6,398 nucleotides of DNA, from the NCBI GenBank assembly GCA_035637175.1, contig DASPXS010000383.1:1-6398 (forward strand), read 5' to 3'. The translations under genes were made by a program, and so were the position numbers. The notes under the pieces were generated by a model. It was not told where the DNA came from. It was given only the letters and a program-made list of their open reading frames with translations, and did not search any database. This DNA is from AV2 sp035637175 (GTDB lineage Bacteria > Verrucomicrobiota > Verrucomicrobiia > Limisphaerales > AV2). Below, piece after piece: positions 1-5,654 of this stretch (its first letter is position 1; every line of letters begins with the position of its first letter).

Positions 1-344
1 AGGCGGCCAACGACCCACGCTTCGAGGCGAATGACTTCGCCCGGTTTCGCCGTTCCAAGAATTTTTGCGCCACGAATTGCCGCCAGTTTCAATCCGGGCA
101 TGGGCGGGATTTGGGGGTCGCTCTGAGCGACGGTTCCCGCCAGTTGCGCCGCGGCTTCCAACAGCAGCACCCCGGGCATGATGGGTTGACCGGGGAAATG
201 CCCGCGCAAAAACGGTTCGTCACCGCGCAGCGCGTATTCTCCCACGCCGCTTTTTCCCGGCTCCAAAGTCAACAAACGGTCCAGGAAACGGAACTCCCGG
301 CCATGTGGCAGCGAATCGAGAGCAGTGGTCAAGGGGTCAGGCAT
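1..344 (-). CDS. FabZ-like 3-hydroxyacyl-ACP dehydratase (partial, C-terminus off the left edge)
   Basis: Hot-dog fold dehydratase that removes water from a 3-hydroxyacyl-ACP to give the trans-2-enoyl-ACP, in the cytoplasm. The 114 visible residues start at ATG 344 and match the FabZ family: an LPHGREFRFLDR stretch near residues 12-23 (the usual LPHRYPFLLVDR region), then GHFPGQPIMPGV at 48-59 with the presumed catalytic His49, then LLEAAAQLAG at 61-70 with the presumed catalytic Glu63. A purine-rich GAGAG sits 3 bases upstream of the ATG, a short spacing for a ribosome site. The gene begins 44 bases after the LolA-like stop codon, so the two are probably co-transcribed. FabZ proteins are usually about 140-160 residues, so roughly the last quarter to third is missing. 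Next to LolA, MMPL and acyltransferase genes, a dedicated aryl polyene-type dehydratase is more likely than the housekeeping fabZ; this is inferred from context only. Confidence 0.88.
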   Translation of the reverse strand, partial: MPDPLTTALDSLPHGREFRFLDRLLTLEPGKSGVGEYALRGDEPFLRGHFPGQPIMPGVLLLEAAAQLAGTVAQSDPQIPPMPGLKLAAIRGAKILGTAKPGEVIRLEAWVVGR

Positions 345-388
345 GTTCTCTCACAGCAACGGGTTGGATGAAACAGCACGCAAGCCAC

Positions 389-1057
389 CTACCTGGGTTG
401 CAGCGGTTCGACCAACTTGTAGTCGGCATCCAGTTTCGGCGCAAAGAGCGACTCGTCCAGCTTCGCATTCAACACGGCGTTCGTGAAATCATTCCGCATC
501 GTCGAACCGTCGGCGAATTGCAGTTCGGTGGCGCGCAAAGAAAAATCGTTTGTGGCGAAGGCAACTTTGATCTGCGGCATCAGACGGCGCGCCGAAGCGG
601 ATCGGGGTTGGAGCGTCACTTCGTGAACGTGATCGGACGTGGTCTCATGAACCACGCGAAAGCGCGACTCGAGTTCGCCCTGGCTGCGGGGAAAGCCGGC
701 TTCGAGCAGGGCGAGCGTGTCGCGCCATTGGCCGGTCTGGTTGCCGGTGAACGGATATTTTTCCGCGCGTTTCAGCCTGGGGTAAACGATGAGCATCTGG
801 TCGGCCAGGCGCACGGCAATGGTTTGCGGCGGATCGCCGAGTTCCCAGCGGAAACGATTCGGCGCGGCAAACCAGACGTGGCCGCCGGCCGTCAACGGTT
901 GCGTCAACGATTTCAGCGCGCGCGTCTGGATGACTTCAGCGGACCAGGTCTGAATGTTCGTTTGCGAATGAAGCCAAAGGGTGAGGACGGAGGCGGTGTC
1001 GGAGGCGAGCAATTTCCCGCCAAACAGGCTGAAGAAAGCGACCAGCAAAGCCGGCAA
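389..1057 (-). CDS. LolA-like outer membrane lipoprotein carrier protein
   Basis: Periplasmic carrier of the LolA fold that would shuttle a lipid or lipidated molecule from the inner membrane toward the outer membrane. Read from TTG 1057 it has 222 residues, close to LolA-family length. Residues 1-19 are a hydrophobic signal-like segment (PALLVAFFSLFGG then LLAS). The mature part has family features: TWSAEVIQTR (37-46), GGHVWFAAPNRFRWEL (58-73), MLIVYPRLKRAEKYPF (88-103) and a C-terminal NDFTNAVLNAKLDESLF (189-205). The start is uncertain. The frame stays open to 1402 without any in-frame ATG, and that extension crosses repeat DNA, so it is probably not coding. TTG 1057 was chosen because it gives a signal peptide and has GGAGGG (1075-1070) 12 bases upstream. 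An ATG at 1095 lies in another frame. Beside an MMPL exporter, this paralogue probably serves a special lipid product rather than general lipoprotein sorting (inference). Confidence 0.8.
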   Translation of the reverse strand: MPALLVAFFSLFGGKLLASDTASVLTLWLHSQTNIQTWSAEVIQTRALKSLTQPLTAGGHVWFAAPNRFRWELGDPPQTIAVRLADQMLIVYPRLKRAEKYPFTGNQTGQWRDTLALLEAGFPRSQGELESRFRVVHETTSDHVHEVTLQPRSASARRLMPQIKVAFATNDFSLRATELQFADGSTMRNDFTNAVLNAKLDESLFAPKLDADYKLVEPLQPR

Positions 1058-1133
1058 CCAAGAGGGCTGCCCTCCAGGCGCCGTCCTTGGGACATCCTCT
1101 CTGTATGTGTTTAGCGCCTGCCCGCGGTTGTAG

Positions 1134-1154
1134 CGGCGGCCATCCTGGCTGCCG
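1134..1154. repeat. Small hairpin with ATCCT loop
   Basis: An 8-bp stem with one G-T pair: CGGCGGCC (1134-1141), loop ATCCT (1142-1146), GGCTGCCG (1147-1154). Its loop is the exact reverse complement of the AGGAT loop of the hairpin at 1229-1247. The two hairpins are thus related elements in opposite orientation, or could pair loop to loop in RNA. Confidence 0.65.
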
Positions 1155-1228
1155 TAGAGGGCTGCATCTTGCCGTCCGGATACGCGTTGCGAAATCGGAA
1201 GTGTCGCGCGAATGCATGCGCTGAGTCC

Positions 1229-1247
1229 GCCGGGCAGGATGCCCGGC
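1229..1247. repeat. Small perfect hairpin with AGGAT loop
   Basis: GCCGGGC (1229-1235), loop AGGAT (1236-1240), GCCCGGC (1241-1247): a perfect 7-bp GC-only stem. No run of T follows on either side, so it does not look like an intrinsic terminator. It is part of the larger repeat block. Confidence 0.75.
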
Positions 1248-1368
1248 TCTACGCCAAGCGGGGCGCCCGCCGCCACAATAAACACAAGCCCTCCCGTGGG
1301 GGATAGGGATGGGGTGAGGAGGTGCCGAGGCCGCGCTTCGGACCCGGGATGGTGATGACGCATCCAAG

Positions 1369-4300
1369 CTAGATCGGCCAGATGGGAACGAAATGATACC
1401 ATTGGTCGAGATGTTGGCGGATGACCGGTTCAAAAGCACGCAGGATTTCCTGCGTGATTTTCTGGCGCGATTCGCGCGACCGCAGCGCGGCGCGATCGTA
1501 AGGGATCTCCGGCAGAATATGCGCGGCATAACCGCGTTCCGTGCGCGGCAGATAAACCGGCAACAGAACGCAACCGGACGCACGCGCCAATTCGGCGGCG
1601 GCGATGGATGCGGCGAATTTCCTGCCGAACAACTCGACCATCACCGCGCTGGCCTCGGGAGGCCGGTCCACCAGCAATGCCACAATGGCGCCCGATTCAA
1701 GGCGTCGAATGATTTCAACGAAGGCAAAGGGATCGCGGCCGATGACCAGCGTTTCGATGCCCCAGCGCGCGCGGGAAGCCTGTCGCAGCTCGGTCAGTCG
1801 CCCCTGCGGTTCGGCCAGCGTGACGACCAGCAGTTTCACGCCGCGCTGCGCCAGCAGCGGCGCCCCGAATTCCCAGTTTCCCAGATGCGGCGTCAACAGG
1901 AGGATGCCCCGTCGGCTCGATTGCGCGGCTGTGAAATACTCCCAACCGGTCCACTCGGCGAACAGGGCGTCGATGGAAGCGCCGCTTTCGTACCGCCAGA
2001 GGTCGGCGAGTTTGATCGCAAAATTTTGCAGCAGGTCGCGGCTGACTTTTTCGGCGGCGGCGCGGTCGCCATTCAGCGGCGGCAAGAGATTCCGGATGAC
2101 GACTTCGCGGCGTTTCCGCGCGACGATCCCATAGATTCCCACCAGGGTCCGGCTGAGGCGAACGCAGGTCGGCGGCGAAAATTTGCGCGCTGCGCCCAGA
2201 CCAAGTTGCCAGAATTCCGCCCGGTACAAGAACGACGGCCGTCGGAGCAATGCCTGGGGCGCGAGGCGTGAAGCGCGGTCGTTGGCCTCCTCTGCCGTGG
2301 CATCCGCCGAGCCGTCGGTGCCCAAGGTCGGGTTGCGGAGCAAAGTTTTCCACCAAATCGGCAGGAGAAAGGTCGAAGTCAGGTAGGCGAAGGCAATGCC
2401 GGAGGCGCAGACTTGGCCGAGGCTGACCAAACCGCCGTTGCTCGACCAGACGTTGGAGCCGAAACCGGTGACGGTGGTGGCCGCGCACAGAAACAAGGCG
2501 CGCCCGACGGTGCGACGCGAGGCGGTGATGTCGCCGCCGTGCCGGCGCAACGCCAGTTGCATGTGAATGCTGTAGTCCACGCCCGAACCCAGGAGCAGCG
2601 GCAGCGCCATCAGGTTGAGCAGATTCCACGACCAGCCGGCCAATTTCATCAGCGCGAGCAGGCACAGCAGGCTGAAGGCGAGCGCGGCCAGACTGAGCAG
2701 GACTTCCCTAAACCGTCCGAACGCCAGCCAGAGCGAGCCGACCAACAGCGCCGTCATCGGCAGCATCACGCGCCGGAAATCCTTTTCGACAACGTCGAGC
2801 AATGCGGACCCGAGCATTTCCCAGCCGGCGAGCCAGACGCCGTCGCGGGGCAGTTGTGCGCCGAGAGTGGAAAGCCCGGCGGAACGCGGACCGGAATTCG
2901 AGCCGGCAACGGGGTATATCAGGCCGAGCGCATAAAAGTTCGTTGGCGTGCGCGCGGCCATTTTTTCGAGAATCCACCGGCTCATATCATTGGTTGGCCA
3001 GACGACGCCCGGTGTCGAGGCGGCTTGTTTCCAGGCACTCAAAATGTTGTCGGTCGCGGCGAGCGCGTCGCCGGTGAAACCGCCCGCCCGGGCGGCGGCA
3101 TGCAGTAATTCCCGTTCGGCCGCGAGTTGTCGGGCGATCGGACGGTTCGCCGATTGAAATTCAGGACGCGGCCACAGCGCCGCGGCCAGAGTGAAGCCGT
3201 CGATCAGTTTGTTTGCCGCGGCGCGTTGCAAAATGGGCTGAACCCCGTCCAGGCGGCGCGCGACTTCGCTTTCGTCCCGCCCGGCCATCAGCAGCCAATA
3301 CGGTTCCTGAGTCCTTCCCATGCGGCGCTTGATGTCTTCGAGCGCGGCGTAAGCCGAGCTATGACGTGGACGCAGCGAATCAGCCGTGCGTTCGACCGCG
3401 GGCAAACCGCGTGAAAGAAGGGCGATCGTGGCGAAAAGGAGAAGAACTGTCGCGGTCCAGAGGAGCGTGGCGGCCGGAGTGAAGGAGCGTTGGAGCGTTG
3501 GAGCGTTGGAGCGTTGGAGCGTGGAAGCGTCGGAACGGAGCAACGGAGGCAGGAAAAAGTTGAGCATTACGACAGCCGCGAGGGCGATGCCGATGGCCAC
3601 CAGGGAACCCAGTTGGGCGAGTCCGGGCAGTCCGCCAAAATTGAGAATGAGAAACGCACCGGCCGTGGTGACCGCCGACCAGACGATACTGGGCGCGAGC
3701 GTCCGCCGCAGGTCGCGGGCGGACCGATGCGGCGCGCCGAGCGATTCCTGGTACAGCACGAGTCCGTAATCGACGGCGAGACCGAGCAAAATGGCGGCAA
3801 AACCGACGCTGACCACGTTGAGGGTTCCGAAGAACAGACCGCCCAACGCCAGGGTTGATCCGAGAATGAGCGCCAGGAGGGCAAGAATCCACAGCAACGG
3901 CCGCCAGCGCCGATGCACCCACCAAAACAAAGCGACGATGACCAGGACAGTGCAGCCTACCGAGCCGGTGATGTCATGTTCCATCCCGCCGGCGATTTCA
4001 GCGACGAAGGCCGGACGACCGGTGTAATTGAACAAAATTCCGCTTCGACTCCGTTCCGCCGGCGGATGGGCGACATCGACAATCTGTTTCACCGCGTTCA
4101 GCCAGCGGACGCACTCCCGGTAGTTGCTCAGGGTGCTTTGCGCCTGGACAAACAGAATGCGAAACGTTCCGTCGGCGGACGCGAACTGTTCCTGGCCTTG
4201 TCCAAAAGCGGGCGCGTCGGCGGCTGTGTTTTCCGGCAACCGAAGCAGGCCGAAAGGATCGTAGCTGAGTCGTCCCACTTCGTCGGGCGACAGCGAAGTG

Positions 4301-4734
4301 GCGAGTTGCTCGCGCGCCGAATCGAGCACGTTCGCCACGTTGTTCGTCGCCAGACGGTTTGTCAGTTGGCCGAAGACTTCCGGTGGTTGATTGAACCACA
4401 GATAAGCGACGAATTCCGCGGCCTGCGCGGGCTGTTCCAGCCAGGGCGGTTGCCAGGTGACCCGGGAAATCAGGTGGGTTTGATGACGCAGAGGCATAGC
4501 CAGCGCGCGCGCGGCGTTCTCAGCGGCCTCGGCGTCCGGGGCGCGAACGGTGATGATGAGTTCGCGGGCATTGGCGAAATTCTGCTGGTAGATTTGCAGC
4601 CCTTGCACGGCAGGAACGTCCGCCGGCAGCAGGTCCAGCACTTCCACATCGAAGCGGAGCCGGGCAAGACCGAGCCCAATGGGGATCAGCAGGAGCACCC
4701 AAAGCCAGTGGCGAGCCCACGAGGCGTATTTCAT
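1369..4734 (-). CDS. MMPL/RND-type exporter fused to an LpxL/HtrB-like acyltransferase
   Basis: A 1121-residue inner-membrane protein. Residues 1-800 form an MMPL-type proton-driven lipid exporter: TM1 (about 8-25), a periplasmic loop (30-250), five TM helices (about 258-398), a second half with TM7 (421-440), loop (445-650) and five TM helices (654-794). The proton-relay aspartates are Asp322 in LGLAVDYG and Asp720 in GSGVDYS. Residues about 835-1121 are a lysophospholipid/lipid A acyltransferase domain with the HX4E motif His950-Glu955 (HLGNWE), then LLVDRPPE (1020-1027) and the VELFGRKF block (1033-1040). A 35-residue polar linker without Met joins them. ATG 4734 was chosen over ATG 4818 because it overlaps the upstream stop as ATGA, starts just before TM1, and has GAGGG 12 bases upstream. 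The usual arrangement is two separate genes. Likely role: acylate and export a lipid-linked product (inference). Confidence 0.9.
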   Translation of the reverse strand: MKYASWARHWLWVLLLIPIGLGLARLRFDVEVLDLLPADVPAVQGLQIYQQNFANARELIITVRAPDAEAAENAARALAMPLRHQTHLISRVTWQPPWLEQPAQAAEFVAYLWFNQPPEVFGQLTNRLATNNVANVLDSAREQLATSLSPDEVGRLSYDPFGLLRLPENTAADAPAFGQGQEQFASADGTFRILFVQAQSTLSNYRECVRWLNAVKQIVDVAHPPAERSRSGILFNYTGRPAFVAEIAGGMEHDITGSVGCTVLVIVALFWWVHRRWRPLLWILALLALILGSTLALGGLFFGTLNVVSVGFAAILLGLAVDYGLVLYQESLGAPHRSARDLRRTLAPSIVWSAVTTAGAFLILNFGGLPGLAQLGSLVAIGIALAAVVMLNFFLPPLLRSDASTLQRSNAPTLQRSFTPAATLLWTATVLLLFATIALLSRGLPAVERTADSLRPRHSSAYAALEDIKRRMGRTQEPYWLLMAGRDESEVARRLDGVQPILQRAAANKLIDGFTLAAALWPRPEFQSANRPIARQLAAERELLHAAARAGGFTGDALAATDNILSAWKQAASTPGVVWPTNDMSRWILEKMAARTPTNFYALGLIYPVAGSNSGPRSAGLSTLGAQLPRDGVWLAGWEMLGSALLDVVEKDFRRVMLPMTALLVGSLWLAFGRFREVLLSLAALAFSLLCLLALMKLAGWSWNLLNLMALPLLLGSGVDYSIHMQLALRRHGGDITASRRTVGRALFLCAATTVTGFGSNVWSSNGGLVSLGQVCASGIAFAYLTSTFLLPIWWKTLLRNPTLGTDGSADATAEEANDRASRLAPQALLRRPSFLYRAEFWQLGLGAARKFSPPTCVRLSRTLVGIYGIVARKRREVVIRNLLPPLNGDRAAAEKVSRDLLQNFAIKLADLWRYESGASIDALFAEWTGWEYFTAAQSSRRGILLLTPHLGNWEFGAPLLAQRGVKLLVVTLAEPQGRLTELRQASRARWGIETLVIGRDPFAFVEIIRRLESGAIVALLVDRPPEASAVMVELFGRKFAASIAAAELARASGCVLLPVYLPRTERGYAAHILPEIPYDRAALRSRESRQKITQEILRAFEPVIRQHLDQWYHFVPIWPI
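3484..3531. repeat. Octanucleotide tandem repeat (GGAGCGTT) inside the exporter gene
   Basis: Four perfect head-to-tail copies of GGAGCGTT (3484-3515) are followed by two decayed copies, GGAGCGTG (3516-3523) and GAAGCGTC (3524-3531). On the coding strand they encode the linker between TM6 and TM7, giving STLQRSN-APTLQRS-like peptide repeats (residues about 401-418). Eight is not a multiple of three, so gain or loss of one or two units would shift the frame; only changes of three units (24 bases, 8 codons) keep it. Confidence 0.9.
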
Positions 4735-5306
4735 GGCGCCAAATAACCCTCGAGCATTTCGCCGGTGTTCTTGTTTTCCAGACGCCAGCGCCCGCCGCCG
4801 GATTCTCTCCAATTCCATCCGGCGGGTGGAACTGTTCCGGCCAGACAGCGGGTCAATTGCAGCCAGGCCGCCTGCGCCGGCGGTTTGCCGCGGCCCGAAT
4901 AGGTCCGGTTATCCGCAACGAATTCAATCTGCCAGGAATTGGTCGTGGTTTGAGCCACTACAAAAGGCAGGGGAACCTTGGTGAACTGCAGGAAAGTGCG
5001 TCCGCTTGCATGAACGGCGACCAGCAATTCGCCCGCAATTTCCGGCGCGGCCTTTTTCGAACGCCAGACGGCCTGGCCCTGTTGGACGCGCCAGTCCGGT
5101 TCGGCAAGATTCACTGCCGACAACGGTGGTGCGGTGCGACAGGCGCTCAACGAACAAAGCGCCAACAGCACCGGAAAGAGCCGGAAAACCGGTGACGGCG
5201 CGCTGGTGTCATCGGGGGATTGCCCGCCGCGCCGGAGACGTGCGCGATCCGGCCCGTTTTCGGACGCGGTCCCGCGACTTTTCGCTTCCGGTCGGAGTGA
5301 CAACAT
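4731..5306 (-). CDS. Small outer-membrane-type lipoprotein, LolB/DUF3261-like
   Basis: Predicted lipoprotein with hydrophobic segment VLLALCSLSAC and lipobox LSAC; the acylated Cys would be residue 56 from ATG 5306. The mature part is about 136 residues with motifs GELLVAV, RTFLQFTKVPLPFVVAQ, WQIEFVADNRTYSG and a C-terminal NTGEMLEGYL, a beta-rich pattern that fits a LolB-like lipid-binding fold or the small DUF3261-type lipoproteins of aryl polyene clusters. I do not recognise the exact family. The stop overlaps the exporter ATG (ATGA), so translation is probably coupled and the proteins probably act together. The start is unsure: ATG 5306 (or TTG 5339) gives an unusually long Arg-rich leader of 55 or more residues, and no closer in-frame ATG exists. 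GTG 5171 would leave only ten residues before the Cys. An out-of-frame ATG at 5212 is one base from giving a normal signal peptide. Confidence 0.7.
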   Translation of the reverse strand: MLSLRPEAKSRGTASENGPDRARLRRGGQSPDDTSAPSPVFRLFPVLLALCSLSACRTAPPLSAVNLAEPDWRVQQGQAVWRSKKAAPEIAGELLVAVHASGRTFLQFTKVPLPFVVAQTTTNSWQIEFVADNRTYSGRGKPPAQAAWLQLTRCLAGTVPPAGWNWRESGGGRWRLENKNTGEMLEGYLAP

Positions 5307-5402
5307 TGAGCGAAAGCCTATGTTTGCCGGAAGGAACAAGTCGAGGTTTTAGACAGGCAATTGATTTCGAGGCGATTATCCGCCCTGACGTTGCATAAAA
5401 TT

Positions 5403-5448
5403 CCGGTGACAACCTTTTGTTGAATATGCAACAAAAGGTTGTCACCGG
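5403..5448. repeat. Perfect 20-bp inverted repeat with 6-base loop
   Basis: CCGGTGACAACCTTTTGTTG (5403-5422), loop AATATG (5423-5428), then the exact reverse complement (5429-5448). It lies between the divergent lipoprotein and ABC genes. No long T-tract follows on either strand (only AATTTT on the minus side), so it is not a classical terminator. On the minus strand it could fall in the untranslated leader of the exporter operon; as DNA it could be a dyad operator or a small mobile-repeat remnant. Confidence 0.95.
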
Positions 5449-5576
5449 CGTTTCGAGTGATCGACAGACAGTTCCCACAGCAAAAAATGAACGTTTTGAG
5501 GGAAAATTGTCAAAAAAATCGAGTGACTTGACAGGTGGTGTAAAAATAGCGCCATCCAAATAGATACGTGTAGGTA

Positions 5577-5606
5577 TTGATGAGGAACGGCCGTTTGCGC
5601 TATAAG
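5577..5606 (+). promoter_or_regulatory. Candidate sigma-70-type promoter for the ABC transporter gene
   Basis: A -35-like TTGATG (5577-5582, four of six consensus bases) and a -10-like TATAAG (5601-5606, five of six) are separated by 18 bases. Transcription would begin near 5613, giving a leader of about 40 bases before ATG 5655. The surrounding AT-rich stretch (5480-5630) contrasts with the GC-rich genes. Predicted by eye only. Confidence 0.45.
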
Positions 5607-5642
5607 ATAGTTTTGGCTTTTGAATTGTGCGGTCCTTGAAAT

Positions 5643-5646
5643 GGAG
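5643..5646 (+). promoter_or_regulatory. Ribosome binding site of the ABC ATPase
   Basis: GGAG lies 8 bases before ATG 5655. It decides the start: two nearby ATGs at 5641 and 5650 share a reading frame that stops at once (TGA at 5656-5658). Confidence 0.7.
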
Positions 5647-5654
5647 ACAATGGG

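Larger units (their letters stand above)
1096..1368. repeat. Repeat-rich non-coding block inside the leftward operon
   Basis: About 270 bases between the acyltransferase stop and the LolA-like gene with no supportable gene. It contains two short hairpins (1134-1154 and 1229-1247), a GTAGAG (1154-1159) that is complementary to CTCTAC (1247-1252), and a G-rich tract (about 1297-1322) that reads on the minus strand as CCCTCACCCCATCCC. From memory this combination resembles dispersed intergenic repeats of Limisphaerales/Pedosphaera genomes; I could not search for copies. Reading frames run open through it on both strands, as expected in GC-rich DNA, but the translations are rich in Arg, Pro and Gly without domain motifs. 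No U-tract-type terminator is evident, so transcription may continue into the LolA-like gene. Confidence 0.65.
5340..5654. other. Divergent intergenic region
   Basis: No supportable gene. It holds the perfect palindrome (5403-5448), an AT-rich segment (5480-5630), a direct repeat TCGAGTGA (5453-5460 and 5519-5526), each copy followed closely by GACAG, an inverted pair TGTCAA (5508-5513) / TTGACA (5528-5533), and the candidate rightward promoter. A leftward promoter for the lipoprotein-exporter operon must lie in or near it. The best minus-strand -35 I see is TTGACA (5513-5508), but no good -10 follows at 16-18 bases. Confidence 0.6.

Noticed and set aside
305..1114. 269-residue plus-strand frame
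   Set aside because: It lies opposite the FabZ-like and LolA-like genes and the gap between them, with no domain pattern.
1058..1402. N-terminal extension of the LolA-like frame up to an ATG at 1402
   Set aside because: It crosses the repeat block and the end of the acyltransferase gene, has no family similarity, and would bury the signal peptide about 115 residues inside the protein.
3484..3531. CRISPR-like or spacer-containing array
   Set aside because: The repeats are 8 bases, head to tail, with no spacers, and are inside a coding frame.
3913..4746. 277-residue and other long plus-strand frames opposite the exporter, such as 1393-2271 and 2413-3108
   Set aside because: GC-rich antisense shadows with compositions rich in Arg, Gln and Gly and no motifs; the minus strand carries the conserved protein.
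4735..4818. Alternative exporter start at ATG 4818
   Set aside because: It adds 28 Arg-rich residues ahead of TM1 and overlaps the lipoprotein gene by more than 80 bases; ATG 4734 gives a 4-base ATGA overlap instead.
5403..5448. Bidirectional intrinsic terminator
   Set aside because: The stem is strong, but neither side has a T-rich tail, and the flanking genes point away from it.
5209..5559. 116-residue minus-strand frame across the divergent intergenic region
   Set aside because: It runs through the perfect palindrome and promoter-like DNA, overlaps the lipoprotein frame, and has no signal peptide or motif.
5528..5566. Rightward promoter using the perfect TTGACA at 5528-5533
   Set aside because: No -10-like hexamer lies 16-18 bases downstream; TAGATA (5561-5566) is 27 bases away. 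The TTGATG/TATAAG pair is a better fit.
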